A DNA stretch of 64,000 nucleotides from Streptomyces orinoci. GTDB lineage: Bacteria > Actinomycetota > Actinomycetes > Streptomycetales > Streptomycetaceae. Where the stretch lies: positions 124,001 through 188,000 of the forward strand of contig NZ_PHNC01000011.1 in the NCBI RefSeq assembly GCF_003121295.1, read 5' to 3'. A model generated the notes under the pieces. That model was not told the DNA's origin and ran no database searches. It saw only the letters and a list, made by a program, of their open reading frames with translations. The position numbers and the translations under genes were made by a program. Numbering within the stretch: the stretch's first letter is position 1; each line of letters starts with the position of its first letter. Shown piece by piece: positions 52,642-61,278 of the stretch.

Positions 52642-53640
52642 TCAGCCCAGACCAGCCGGTGCCAGCACCTCTTCCCGCAGGCGAAGTGCGTCCTCGCTAT
52701 CGGGCACGACGAGCCAGTCGAGATGCCCATCGGCATAGCGCTGTGCCAGGCGCTCGCGTAGCTCTTCGCGCTCACCGACGAGGGCGTAGGCGCAGTCGTC
52801 CAGGTTGATCCCAGGCACACCGAGGGCCCGTGCATACCGCTCGGCGTACTCGTTCTTCTCCTCGCGCCGGCACAGGCGCAGGGTACTGAGCGTCACCGAT
52901 GTCGTGCCGGCATCCTCACGACCGAGAGCGCGCCGGAGTTCGCGCCATCGAAAGACATGGTCCCGGACAGCCGCTACTGGGGTACGCAGCCGACGGCGGC
53001 TGTCGCTGTCACGCGCGCGCCAGCCCGATCGTGAAGCGCTCTGAGGCTCAATGCCCGGAGGAGTGTTCACGTCGAGGTGATCACCGTGCCGGGCGGCGAG
53101 CTCCAACAGGCCCGACGAACCACCGCCGAAGAGAAAACGCGGCGCTGCCGCCGGCGCCGGTGACAGCGGAAGTCCCGCCGCGACACCGTCCTCGGTAACG
53201 ATCTCCCCGGCAAACAACGCCCGGGCGAGCCCGACCGTGCGGTCGAGCTCACGGAGCCGGTCGGACAGCGGGAGCATGGTCCGGCCCACAGCCTCATATT
53301 CGATCGCGTTCCAACCTGCGCCGAACCCGGCCCATACGCGCTCGGCGCCCGCCAGAGCAACGAGCTGAGCAACTTCCCGCAGGAGATGAACCGGGTGGCG
53401 AATCGTGTAGTTGCTCACGATCGTCGCGAGGTCCAGCCGGTCGGAGAGAGCACTCACGGCAGCGAGTAGAACGTAGGGCTCCACACGGCTCTGCTCGGGC
53501 GACTTCGCGGTCGACGAGGCGACCGCGAAGAGGTGGTCGCCCGCGACGACGCCTTCGATCCCGGCGTCGAGCCAGCGTGCGACTCGCTCGCGCAGGATCG
53601 CGACCTCGGTCGACGCGCTGACTTTGACCAGAATTCGCAT
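52642..53640 (-). CDS. LLM-class flavin-dependent oxidoreductase
   Basis: A 332-aa luciferase-like TIM barrel (segments WLDAGIEGVVAGDHLFAVAS, DLATIVSNYTIRHPVHLL and AERVWAGFGAGWNAIEYEA, and a FLFGGGSSGLLELAARHGD phosphate/flavin-binding region). LLM enzymes use FMN or F420 for monooxygenation or hydride transfer. The start ATG 53640 has GGAGG 10 nt upstream; extensions to 53898 are non-coding promoter sequence. It is the first gene of the leftward arm, divergent from the ACP operon. Whether the cofactor is F420 or FMN cannot be told here. Confidence 0.88.
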   Translation of the reverse strand: MRILVKVSASTEVAILRERVARWLDAGIEGVVAGDHLFAVASSTAKSPEQSRVEPYVLLAAVSALSDRLDLATIVSNYTIRHPVHLLREVAQLVALAGAERVWAGFGAGWNAIEYEAVGRTMLPLSDRLRELDRTVGLARALFAGEIVTEDGVAAGLPLSPAPAAAPRFLFGGGSSGLLELAARHGDHLDVNTPPGIEPQSASRSGWRARDSDSRRRLRTPVAAVRDHVFRWRELRRALGREDAGTTSVTLSTLRLCRREEKNEYAERYARALGVPGINLDDCAYALVGEREELRERLAQRYADGHLDWLVVPDSEDALRLREEVLAPAGLG

Positions 53641-54134
53641 GGTGTGGATGCCTCCGAGAGATGACCAGGACAACGGCACAACCGGTCGCTTCGGTCTGGA
53701 CGAGCTGCGGTCCGCAGGACGTGTTTTCACATTATGCACATCAAGAGCTTCCCGACTATAGGGCCAGGCGAAGTCCAGAATGAGCGAATTATTGCGCAGG
53801 CAAAGCTGCGTAATACGCCTCACAGCGGAAGGTTGCGGCCCGTTCATCCATCGCGCATCGACGCGGGCGAAGCTGGGGAGCGTTACCGTATGCGGCATTT
53901 GCGCGTACTTGTCTTCGTGGATGCGTGGCGTGCATTACCAATCCTTGACCAGCGTATGACCATGACATGATTGATCGTCGAGGGTCTGCAATGATGTTGT
54001 AGGTGCCAACGGTCGATTGGATCTCGATCCTCAAACGCCTGGCGACCCATAAGGGGTCCAGGCTCCGATGTGCTGTACACCCTGATTAATCGACATCTCT
54101 CGGCGGCTGTGCCCCGTGGGTTCGAAGGAGTGGC
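53641..54134. promoter_or_regulatory. Divergent intergenic region between LLM gene and ACP operon
   Basis: A 494-bp non-coding region, clearly less GC-rich than its flanks, which must hold promoters for both arms of the biosynthetic cluster. TTGACC at 53945-53950 is a possible -35 element for the rightward operon, but its -10 partner (TGATTG, 17 bp later) is weak. The ACP gene is preceded by AAGGAG. No operator symmetry was recognised with confidence. Confidence 0.45.
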
Positions 54135-54374
54135 ATGCGTACGGATTTATTGAAGGAAGCCTTTCATAAGGGCCTCGACCTCCCGCCGGATACGGATCTG
54201 ATACCGATACGCTATGGTGGGCATCCGCACTGGGACTCCTTGGGCCACCTTTCCCTGATCGTCGCGCTCGAAGAAGCATTCGAAATTGAATTCGACGATG
54301 AAGAGGTCCTGGCGCTGGACAGCTACAGTGCGGCCGCCGAAATGATCGCCAAGAAGAAAACGAACCAGCCGTGA
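54135..54374 (+). CDS. Acyl carrier protein
   Basis: A 79-aa acidic carrier protein. The phosphopantetheine site is the Ser in HWDSLGHLSLI (usually DSL), followed by helix II/III sequences (ALEEAFEIEFDDEEVL). It would tether an acyl or aminoacyl intermediate for the enzymes encoded downstream. ATG 54135 has AAGGAG 7 nt upstream. Codon 5 is TTA (54147-54149), an early position expected to give strong bldA dependence. The stop overlaps the start of the acyl-activating gene (GTGA). Confidence 0.93.
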   Translation: MRTDLLKEAFHKGLDLPPDTDLIPIRYGGHPHWDSLGHLSLIVALEEAFEIEFDDEEVLALDSYSAAAEMIAKKKTNQP

Positions 54375-55711
54375 CGGTGCTGGCCTGGATGGCGGAGCCG
54401 CCGGCCACCCCGGCGCTCGTGGACGCCAGCGGCGACCGCGTGCTCGACTTCAGGGAACTGGCCGACCGCGTGAGTGCTCTCGCGGAGAGGCTACGCCGAC
54501 CGCGGAAGTCCTTAGTGATCTGCCTCTGCGGTTCCGACGTCGACACGGTGCTCGCCTACCTCGCGAGCCTCCACGCTGGGCACGCCGTGCTCCTGGCCGA
54601 CGCCGAGCGACCCGAGTTCGTTCCGGCGCTTGTCGAACGGTTCAAGGCAGCGTTCGTCGTCGATCCTCACCAGCGGATCCAGGAATCCGAGCACTACCCT
54701 GACGTACACCCCGACCTCGCGCTACTGCTCGCCACATCAGGCTCGACGGGGAACGCGAAGTACGTCCGGTTGAGCCACGGCGCGCTCAATGCCAACGCCG
54801 AACAGATCAGCAGCGCCCTCGATCTGGACGAAACGGCACGCGCCGTGCAGAGCCTGCCGCTCCACTACTCCTACGGTCTATCGGTGCTCAACTCGCATCT
54901 GCACGCACGGGCATCGGTCGTGTTCTCCGCGCACAGCATCGTGACCCGGCGCTTCTGGGACGATGTCTCGGAACACCGGTGCACCAGCTTCGCGGGCGTC
55001 CCATTCTCCTTCACCATTCTGGATCGCATCGGATTTCCCCGCATGGAGCTTCCAGCCCTGCGTACCCTGACCCATGCGGGTGGCCCCATGGCGATGGAAG
55101 CCATGGTCCGGTACGCCACGCTGATGGCCGACAGGGGCGGTCGTTTCTACTCCATGTACGGGCAGACCGAGGCCACAGCCCGGATGTCCGTGGTCCCCTG
55201 GCAGCAGGCCGTCGAGAAAGCGGGAAAAATCGGCCTTCCTGTATCGCGTGGGGATTTCGATATAGCTGACGACGGAGAATTGATCTACCGGGGCCCCAAC
55301 GTTATGATGGGATACGCTAAGTCCTACCGTGATCTCGCACTTGGAGATGTCACCGGCGGCACATTGCCCACTGGCGACCTCGGCCGACGGGATGACGACG
55401 GATTTTATCGCATCGTCGGCAGGAAGAGCAGAATCGCGAAGATCGCGGGTTACCGGATCAATCTCGACGATATCGCGGCCATGAGCGGAAGTAGCCCCAT
55501 GGTGGCGGTCGAGCACAACGAACAGGTCGTGATCGTCCGCGAGAAAGAGGCCGACGGCACGAGTGCCGAGGAATTGTCGCGGCACATCGGGCAATTTGTA
55601 GGACTGCCCTCGCGGTTCTTCCGGGTCGAAGAAGTCGATGCGCTGCCTATGACCGGCACCGGCAAGGTCGATCTCCCCGCAGTCTCTGAAAGAGTGGTCC
55701 AGAACTCGTGA
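54371..55711 (+). CDS. AMP-forming acyl-activating enzyme (acyl-ACP/CoA ligase)
   Basis: A 446-aa ANL-family adenylating enzyme, somewhat short. Visible motifs are A3-like LLATSGSTGNAKYVRLSH, YSMYGQTEATARMS (A5), TGDLGRRDDDGFYRIVGRK (A7-A8) with AGYRINLDDI, and the C-terminal lysine loop MTGTGKVDLPA (A10). It should activate a carboxylic acid with ATP and load it on the neighbouring ACP. Codon 48 is TTA (54512). It is coupled to the ACP upstream (4-nt overlap) and to the dehydratase gene downstream (ATGA-type overlap at 55708). Substrate not predictable. Confidence 0.9.
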   Translation: MTVLAWMAEPPATPALVDASGDRVLDFRELADRVSALAERLRRPRKSLVICLCGSDVDTVLAYLASLHAGHAVLLADAERPEFVPALVERFKAAFVVDPHQRIQESEHYPDVHPDLALLLATSGSTGNAKYVRLSHGALNANAEQISSALDLDETARAVQSLPLHYSYGLSVLNSHLHARASVVFSAHSIVTRRFWDDVSEHRCTSFAGVPFSFTILDRIGFPRMELPALRTLTHAGGPMAMEAMVRYATLMADRGGRFYSMYGQTEATARMSVVPWQQAVEKAGKIGLPVSRGDFDIADDGELIYRGPNVMMGYAKSYRDLALGDVTGGTLPTGDLGRRDDDGFYRIVGRKSRIAKIAGYRINLDDIAAMSGSSPMVAVEHNEQVVIVREKEADGTSAEELSRHIGQFVGLPSRFFRVEEVDALPMTGTGKVDLPAVSERVVQNS

Positions 55712-56922
55712 CCGACACCCAGCCCAATCTCGCTTCACCGCCGTCGACTCCGGTCGGCCGGGAACTCGATCCGGCGGCGGTTTCTCCGGCCACGGTGGCC
55801 GAGGCCACGACCCGCTACCTCGGCCACCTCGCCCCCGACACCCAGGACGGTATCGGTGTCGCCACATGGCTCAACGTGAGCCGCTTCGTCGAGGCGACCG
55901 GCGACACCGACCCGCTGTACACCGACGTCCAGTACGGCGCCGGGTCAGTGCACGGAACGATGCTCGCACCCCCGACGTTCGTCCTCGCCGTCCGTCGGCC
56001 GAGTTCCTCAGGAGCGCTCGACACCCTACCGGGACACGACCTGGTGGAGCGCACCGAGTCGATGCGGGCCACGTGGAGCGACCGGATCCCGCTGGGCGCA
56101 CGGCTCGGCGCCCGCTCGTCCATCGTCGACGTCGCCCATGACTCCAAGTCGCCCGCCACGACCCGGATCGTCACTGAGACCAGTTACACCATCGACGGTC
56201 GGCCGGTCGCCGACGTCGGCGCCACCGTCGCCGTCCGCGAGCGCGGTCTGCCCGAGCGCGGGATCCACCAGTACTCGGCGACCGACGTGAACAACATCGT
56301 TGAGCGCCTGGAGAACGAGCCGGCCGGGCGGGGACACCGGCCGCGGTTTTGGAACGAGACCGAGCCCGGCGACCTGTTACCCGAACTGCTCAAGGGACCG
56401 CTGACGTTCTCCGACCTGTTCGTGTGGACCATCGCCGAGGCACGCTCGGTGCAAGCAGGCAATCTCCACCTGAAGGCTCTCTCCGCCCTGCCGGGACGGC
56501 TGCGTCGCAACCCGCAGACCGGCTGGACCCAGTGGGACCGCCACGACGCGTGGATCGACTCGGCGGCGTCGCACGAGGCCGGCCTGGGCGCCCCCGCCGC
56601 ACCCACGGAGCTGGTCTTCGCCCTCGCCGGCCAGCACATCACCCACTGGTGCGGGGACACCGGGTTCCTGTGGCGGCTGAGATTGCACCTGTCGACGCCG
56701 CTGCTCTACGGCGACTGCCTCCACCTCGCGGGCCGGGTGGCCGACCGCTGGCACCAGGAGATGCCGGGCGGCGACGAACGGCACGCGGTGCTGCTCACCA
56801 CCAGCGGCACCAACCAGCGTGGCGAAACCGTCTTCACCGCCGACGCGACCGTGCTCCTCCCCGAACCGGGCCGCTCCGTGGAGCTGCCCCTGACCGGCAC
56901 CCCCCGACTGCGGAGCGCTTGA
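55708..56922 (+). CDS. FAS1-like/MaoC hotdog dehydratase
   Basis: A 404-aa protein made of two hotdog halves: an N-terminal FAS1-like dehydratase domain (about 40-185; RFVEATGDTDPLYTDVQYG, HGTMLAPPTFVLAV) and a C-terminal MaoC-like half (about 205-390; GPLTFSDLFVWTIAEARSVQ, ending ETVFTADATVLLP). This layout occurs in acyl-thioester hydratases/dehydratases acting on branched or unsaturated acids. The N-terminal GDxxPLY motif is the active-site segment of the FAS1/MaoC group. The gene overlaps both neighbours by 1-4 nt. It is paired with a paralogous dehydratase directly downstream. Confidence 0.82.
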   Translation: MTDTQPNLASPPSTPVGRELDPAAVSPATVAEATTRYLGHLAPDTQDGIGVATWLNVSRFVEATGDTDPLYTDVQYGAGSVHGTMLAPPTFVLAVRRPSSSGALDTLPGHDLVERTESMRATWSDRIPLGARLGARSSIVDVAHDSKSPATTRIVTETSYTIDGRPVADVGATVAVRERGLPERGIHQYSATDVNNIVERLENEPAGRGHRPRFWNETEPGDLLPELLKGPLTFSDLFVWTIAEARSVQAGNLHLKALSALPGRLRRNPQTGWTQWDRHDAWIDSAASHEAGLGAPAAPTELVFALAGQHITHWCGDTGFLWRLRLHLSTPLLYGDCLHLAGRVADRWHQEMPGGDERHAVLLTTSGTNQRGETVFTADATVLLPEPGRSVELPLTGTPRLRSA

Positions 56923-58250
56923 TGCAGCAGACCTTCGACGAAGCCCTCGAGGAATTCCTGACGCGCAGCCGGGAACTCCTGCACCACGAGAGCCAGGAAG
57001 ACGTCCCGCCGCCGCACCCGGCGCCGCTCGCGCACAGCCGGGTGCCGGTGCCCTCGGCGTTCCTGCTCACCCCCGAGTCGATCAGCCGGTACGCCGCGAC
57101 CATCGGAGACGACAACCCGATCTACACCGACGATCACTATGCCCGGGGCACCCGCTATGGCAGCCTCATCGCGCCCGGACCGATCCTTGTGCACGCGCGC
57201 TACCCGGGTGATCACGGCGCACAGCGCGCCATCGGCTACCCGGTGGCGAACTTCCTGTCCGGTGTGGCGTGGGACTTCTACGACGTCCTGCGACCGGGCA
57301 TGCAGTTCGAGTCCTCGAAGATTCCACGCGAGCTCGTGGTGTCCGGCGGCCGCCAGGGCCGCACGATCTCCCACCACTCAGAGACTTTCTACTGGGACAA
57401 CCGCGGTGAGCTCAAAGCCAAGTCCTACGGACGGTTGCTGCACATCCCGGTGGAGCAGATGGGCGGGCGGCGCGTCATGCCTCCCAACCGGCTCGGCGAG
57501 CGCATGTTTTACGACTACAAGCCCTATGAGTACAGCGACTCCGAGATCGCCGCGATCCAGACCGCACTCGCGAGCGAAACCCGCCGCGGCGCGGTGCCGC
57601 GCTGGTGGGAAGACGTTTCCGTGGACGATGAGCTGCCCGCCATCGTGCAACCGCCTTACAGCGTGCGCGACGAGATGACCTATCAGTCGCTGCACCACGG
57701 CCTCATCGCTGCATTCGATGGCACCCGCCTGGTGCGGGCGTTCCGTCCCGCTTACCAGCGGTGTCGGGAGAACCCCGACTTCGCCCGCACTCATCCGATC
57801 ACGGGCTGGCCCTACACGCCCTACGACGAGCACGAGGACCGCTACCTCTCGGCCTACCGGTGCGAGCCGCTGCCGTTCGACTTCGGCGTCCAACGCGCCC
57901 AGATCCCGATGCGGCTGCTCACGAACTGGGCCGGCGACGACGCGTTCGTCCGACGCATGTACACCTCAATGCGCCGCCCAGTCTTCTACGGCGACACCGT
58001 CACGTTCACGGGGGTTGTGCGCCGCAAGTACCGGCTTGATCTCGATGACGAGCATGGCCACGCCGCGTCCTACCACGCGGTCGCCGTTGAGATCACCGGT
58101 GTCAACCAGCGAGGCGAGGTCCACTGCCTCGGCTACGGCTCGGTCCTGTTGCCGTCACGGGAGTTCGGCCCGCCGGAACTCCCTGTGCCCCACGACGACC
58201 GCCCGTCGTACGTCCCATTCGACACCCACCGTCGAGCGGAGTGGTTTTGA
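56922..58250 (+). CDS. MaoC-like acyl dehydratase, second hotdog protein
   Basis: A 442-aa protein of the same general class. The N-terminal half carries SRYAATIGDDNPIYTDDHYA and YGSLIAPGPILVHAR, and the C-terminal half MRRPVFYGDTVTFTGVVRRK and EITGVNQRGEVHCLGYGSV. Start ATG 56922 overlaps the previous stop (TGATG). The tandem pair of two-domain hotdog enzymes may form a heteromeric hydratase working on the ACP-bound acid. Which half is catalytically competent cannot be judged from sequence alone. Confidence 0.82.
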   Translation: MQQTFDEALEEFLTRSRELLHHESQEDVPPPHPAPLAHSRVPVPSAFLLTPESISRYAATIGDDNPIYTDDHYARGTRYGSLIAPGPILVHARYPGDHGAQRAIGYPVANFLSGVAWDFYDVLRPGMQFESSKIPRELVVSGGRQGRTISHHSETFYWDNRGELKAKSYGRLLHIPVEQMGGRRVMPPNRLGERMFYDYKPYEYSDSEIAAIQTALASETRRGAVPRWWEDVSVDDELPAIVQPPYSVRDEMTYQSLHHGLIAAFDGTRLVRAFRPAYQRCRENPDFARTHPITGWPYTPYDEHEDRYLSAYRCEPLPFDFGVQRAQIPMRLLTNWAGDDAFVRRMYTSMRRPVFYGDTVTFTGVVRRKYRLDLDDEHGHAASYHAVAVEITGVNQRGEVHCLGYGSVLLPSREFGPPELPVPHDDRPSYVPFDTHRRAEWF

Positions 58251-59560
58251 TGCCTACGACCACCGACCTGCCCGCCCGGCTCGGCGGTCGCCCGGTCGTC
58301 GCCGCGGACGCCCACCAGCCGTGGCCGCAGATTACCGACGACGACCGGCGCGCTCTCGACCGCGTGCTGACCCGCGGGGTGCTGGCCGGCCCGAACGCGC
58401 CGGAGCTGCGGGCGCTGGAGGAGGAGTACGCCGAGCTTGTCGGCGTGCGCCACTGCGTGTTCACCGGCAGCGGCACTTCCTCGCTGCACGCCGCATTGGC
58501 CGCCGTCGGGGTGCGGGCGGGCGACGAAGTGGTGGTCCCCGCCTTCACCTTCGTCGCCTCCGGTTTCGCCGCCGTGCACCAAGGTGCCGACGTGGTGTTC
58601 TGCGACGTCGATCCCCGGACCTACAACCTCGACGCGACGGCGCTGGAGGCGTGCATCACCGAGCGGACAGCCGCGATCATGGCGGTCCACGTCCACGGAC
58701 AGCCCGCCGACATGGACGAGATCCTCGCCGTCGCCGCACGCCATGGTGTGCCTGTCGTCGAGGACAATGCGCAGGCCCACGGGATCCGATACCGGGGGCG
58801 GGTGGCGGGCGGGCTCGGCGCGGCCTCCGGGGCGAGCATCAACGTCTCGAAGAACCTCTCGGGCGGCGAGGGCGGCCTATTCACAACCGATGACGACGAC
58901 GGGGCCCTGGTCGCGCGGCGCATGGTCCTCTACGGCGAGGACGTGCGACCCGGCGAGATACGCCCGTACTGGTCGCACGGAGTCGGGTACAACTATCGCG
59001 GGCAGGAACTGGTGGCGGCGTTCGCCCGCAGCCAGCTCCCCCGGCTGCAAGAGTTCAACGCCCGGGCGATGGCGAACGCGGCGATCCTCGACGCCGGCCT
59101 GCGCGACCTCCCAGGCATCCGCCCGCCCTTCGTACACTCCGACCGCGAGGCGTCCTACTGGCGCTACGCCACCCAGCTCGACCCCGAAGCCATCGGGTAC
59201 GACGGCGATGTCCGCGACCTGCGAGACACCGTCATGCACGCGTTGAGCGACGAAGGCGTCGAGGTCAACATCTGGCAGCCGCAGCCCGTACCAGCCCAGC
59301 CGGCGTTCCGGCGGCGGCCCCACACCGTCTGGCATCCCCGCAACGAAGCCGAGCCGCTGTCGGAATGGCATCGCGAGACCTTTCCCGCAGCATCGCGGAT
59401 CTGCGACTCGACAATGAACCTCGGTGCCGTCTTCGCACCCCTCTACGTACAGCGCGCGGAGCTCATGGAGTCCTATGTCGAGGCCGTCCACAAGGTCTTC
59501 GCACACCTCGACCAGCTCCTCGAACTGCCAGTCGACCCCCAGCCCCGCAACATCGCCTGA
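58250..59560 (+). CDS. DegT/DnrJ/EryC1/StrS-family aminotransferase
   Basis: A 436-aa PLP enzyme: TGSGTSSLHAALAAVGV (phosphate-binding), VVPAFTFVASGFAAVHQGAD, VPVVEDNAQAHG (cofactor Asp) and INVSKNLSGGEGGLFTT with the Schiff-base Lys. This family includes the keto-inositol aminotransferases of aminocyclitol antibiotics and the dTDP-keto-sugar aminotransferases. The start overlaps the previous stop by one base (TGATG). With the inositol-phosphate-synthase homologue immediately downstream and Gfo/Idh, phosphatase and SDR genes in the cluster, amination of an inosose is a sensible hypothesis. Confidence 0.93.
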   Translation: MPTTTDLPARLGGRPVVAADAHQPWPQITDDDRRALDRVLTRGVLAGPNAPELRALEEEYAELVGVRHCVFTGSGTSSLHAALAAVGVRAGDEVVVPAFTFVASGFAAVHQGADVVFCDVDPRTYNLDATALEACITERTAAIMAVHVHGQPADMDEILAVAARHGVPVVEDNAQAHGIRYRGRVAGGLGAASGASINVSKNLSGGEGGLFTTDDDDGALVARRMVLYGEDVRPGEIRPYWSHGVGYNYRGQELVAAFARSQLPRLQEFNARAMANAAILDAGLRDLPGIRPPFVHSDREASYWRYATQLDPEAIGYDGDVRDLRDTVMHALSDEGVEVNIWQPQPVPAQPAFRRRPHTVWHPRNEAEPLSEWHRETFPAASRICDSTMNLGAVFAPLYVQRAELMESYVEAVHKVFAHLDQLLELPVDPQPRNIA

Positions 59561-59609
59561 CCGAACACCCGCGGACTCTTCCAAGGTCCACACACATGAG
59601 GAGAGCAGT

Positions 59610-60638
59610 ATGAAGCTTGCGATCGCCGGCGTCGGGAACAACATCTCCGCCCTGCTCCAGGGAATCACCTACTACGGGATGCTCGACGCGGAGATGATGC
59701 CCGGCGTCGCCCATCCCGTCCTCGGTGGCATCGCCGTCACCGACATCGAAGCGGTGGCCGTCTTCGACCTGGCACCCAACAAGGTCGGCAGGAAGCTCTC
59801 CGACGCGATGTTCGCAGAGCCGAACAACTACCCGAAGCTGGGTATCCCGGGCCTGGACAGTGATCCCGAGGTCACCTTCGGGATCGCCGACCCGTCGGAC
59901 CAGAGCCAGATTGACGCCGTCGCGCAGGTGTTGCGGGACAGCGGCGCCGAGGTCTTCCTCTACTCGCTGCCGACCGGGCTGCCGGAGGTCGCCGCGGCGT
60001 ACGGCCGCGCAGCGGTCGACGCGGGCGTCGCGGTGGTCAACTGCACGCCCGATCCGATCGCCGGGCTGCCCGAGCTGTTCGCCGAGGCCCGGGAGAAGAA
60101 CATTCCGATGGTGGGCGACGACCTGCAGAGCCACATCGGCAGCTCGATCGTGCACGGTACGGTGCTCTCCCTGCTGGAGGAGCGCGGTATCACGTTGACC
60201 GGCTCGTACCAGCTCAACATCGGCGGCAACGCCGACTTCAAGAACCTGCGCGAGCACGGCGGGAACAAGGAGTCCTCGAAGCACCGGGCCCTGCGCCAGA
60301 AGGTCAGCAACACCGACGCGGTCACGGTCATCCCCTCGGCCGGTTTCGTCGGCCACCTCGAGGACCGCAAGATCGCGCACATGTCCGTGGAGGGCCGGGG
60401 CTGGGCCGACATGCCCGTCCGCCTGGAGATCTCGCTCCAGGTCCAGGACTCCAGCAACGCCGCCGGCGTGATCATCGACCTCATCCGGATAGCGGCGGTC
60501 GCCGCACGCCGCGGCGAAGGCGGGTTCCCGGTGGCCGCAACCCAGCTGCTGAAGTCGCCCCAGAAGCTCACGGACTGGCAGGAGCAGGTACCCAACGGGC
60601 GCGCCGCTCTCTCCGCCCTCGCCGCCGACCATGCCTGA
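59610..60638 (+). CDS. myo-Inositol-1-phosphate synthase homologue (Ino1-like)
   Basis: A 342-aa protein close in layout to actinobacterial Ino1 (about 360 aa): LAIAGVGNNISALLQGITYY (NAD-binding), VAVFDLAPNKVGRKLSDAMF, FLYSLPTGLPE, VVNCTPDPIA, MVGDDLQSHIGSSIVHGTVL and YQLNIGGNADF followed by Lys-rich GGNKESSKH. The family turns glucose 6-phosphate into inositol 1-phosphate via NAD-linked oxidation, aldol cyclisation and reduction. ATG 59610 has GAGGAG 6 nt before it, after a 49-nt gap. Its presence inside a biosynthetic operon, rather than as a housekeeping gene, suggests a dedicated cyclitol supply or a new cyclisation substrate. Confidence 0.88.
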   Translation: MKLAIAGVGNNISALLQGITYYGMLDAEMMPGVAHPVLGGIAVTDIEAVAVFDLAPNKVGRKLSDAMFAEPNNYPKLGIPGLDSDPEVTFGIADPSDQSQIDAVAQVLRDSGAEVFLYSLPTGLPEVAAAYGRAAVDAGVAVVNCTPDPIAGLPELFAEAREKNIPMVGDDLQSHIGSSIVHGTVLSLLEERGITLTGSYQLNIGGNADFKNLREHGGNKESSKHRALRQKVSNTDAVTVIPSAGFVGHLEDRKIAHMSVEGRGWADMPVRLEISLQVQDSSNAAGVIIDLIRIAAVAARRGEGGFPVAATQLLKSPQKLTDWQEQVPNGRAALSALAADHA

Positions 60639-61278
60639 CCGGACCAGCGTCGCGGAACTCGCCCGGGCCAAGGCACTGCCCGAGGACGCACTGCGCCGCT
60701 TCGGCGTGACCGACGTCGACGGCGGCGGGGTGCGGGAGGAGTACCTCTCCCCCGATGGCACGCCGGTACGCGACCGGTTCCGGTGGACCCCGGGGGGCCC
60801 GACCAGTTCTACCTGGGAGGAACGGGACCTGCCGCGGACCGCCTACTGGCGGCCGTTCGTCCCCGGACTCGCCCGCGAGCGCGGATACCTCCTGTTGTGC
60901 GAGGGCGAGTCGTCCTGCTGGACCGCCTGGCACCACGGCGTGGCGGCCGTCGGCTTCCCGGGCGCCGACCACATCGACGTACTCGGCGCCGGACATCTCG
61001 CCGGCGCGAACGTCGTCGGGGTCGTCGTAGAGCCCGACGACCCCGGTACCTACCCGATGGGCGCCAACAGCTACCGCGACGAGGTCCTCGCCCGGCTGGC
61101 CGAACTCGGCCTGCCCGACGCGACGCGACGCGTCGTCGTGCTGAGCCTGACTGGTGTGGCCGACGACCTCGTCGAACTGCACCGGCAGGACCCCCGGGGG
61201 TTCCGGGCACGGCTGCGGACCTTGATCGATGGCGCTCCCGAGATAAGCCCTCTCTTCGTCCAGGAGGAGCAGCAATGA
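60631..61278 (+). CDS. Toprim-domain protein inside a biosynthetic operon
   Basis: A 215-aa protein. The N-terminus (ALPEDALRRFGVTD, then an REEYLSPDG strand segment) and the Toprim-like core resemble the primase-related Toprim proteins of actinobacterial mobile elements: GYLLLCEGESSCWTAWHHGV holds the catalytic Glu, and NVVGVVVEPDDPGTYP the acidic DxD-type motif (here EPDD). There is no zinc ribbon or helicase domain. It overlaps the Ino1-like gene by 8 nt and the next dehydrogenase by 4 nt (ATGA), so it is a true operon member. A Toprim protein among small-molecule enzymes is unexpected; its role is unknown. Confidence 0.75.
   Translation: MPDRTSVAELARAKALPEDALRRFGVTDVDGGGVREEYLSPDGTPVRDRFRWTPGGPTSSTWEERDLPRTAYWRPFVPGLARERGYLLLCEGESSCWTAWHHGVAAVGFPGADHIDVLGAGHLAGANVVGVVVEPDDPGTYPMGANSYRDEVLARLAELGLPDATRRVVVLSLTGVADDLVELHRQDPRGFRARLRTLIDGAPEISPLFVQEEQQ

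Noticed and set aside
56349..56921. Upstream extension of the second dehydratase gene
   Set aside because: It is out of frame over the first dehydratase gene; the ATG at 56922 overlapping the previous stop is the natural start.
60783..61274. Upstream extension of the first HIBADH-type gene over the Toprim gene
   Set aside because: Arg/Pro-rich shadow of the Toprim gene; the ATG at 61275 with GGAGGAG upstream starts the Rossmann fold correctly.
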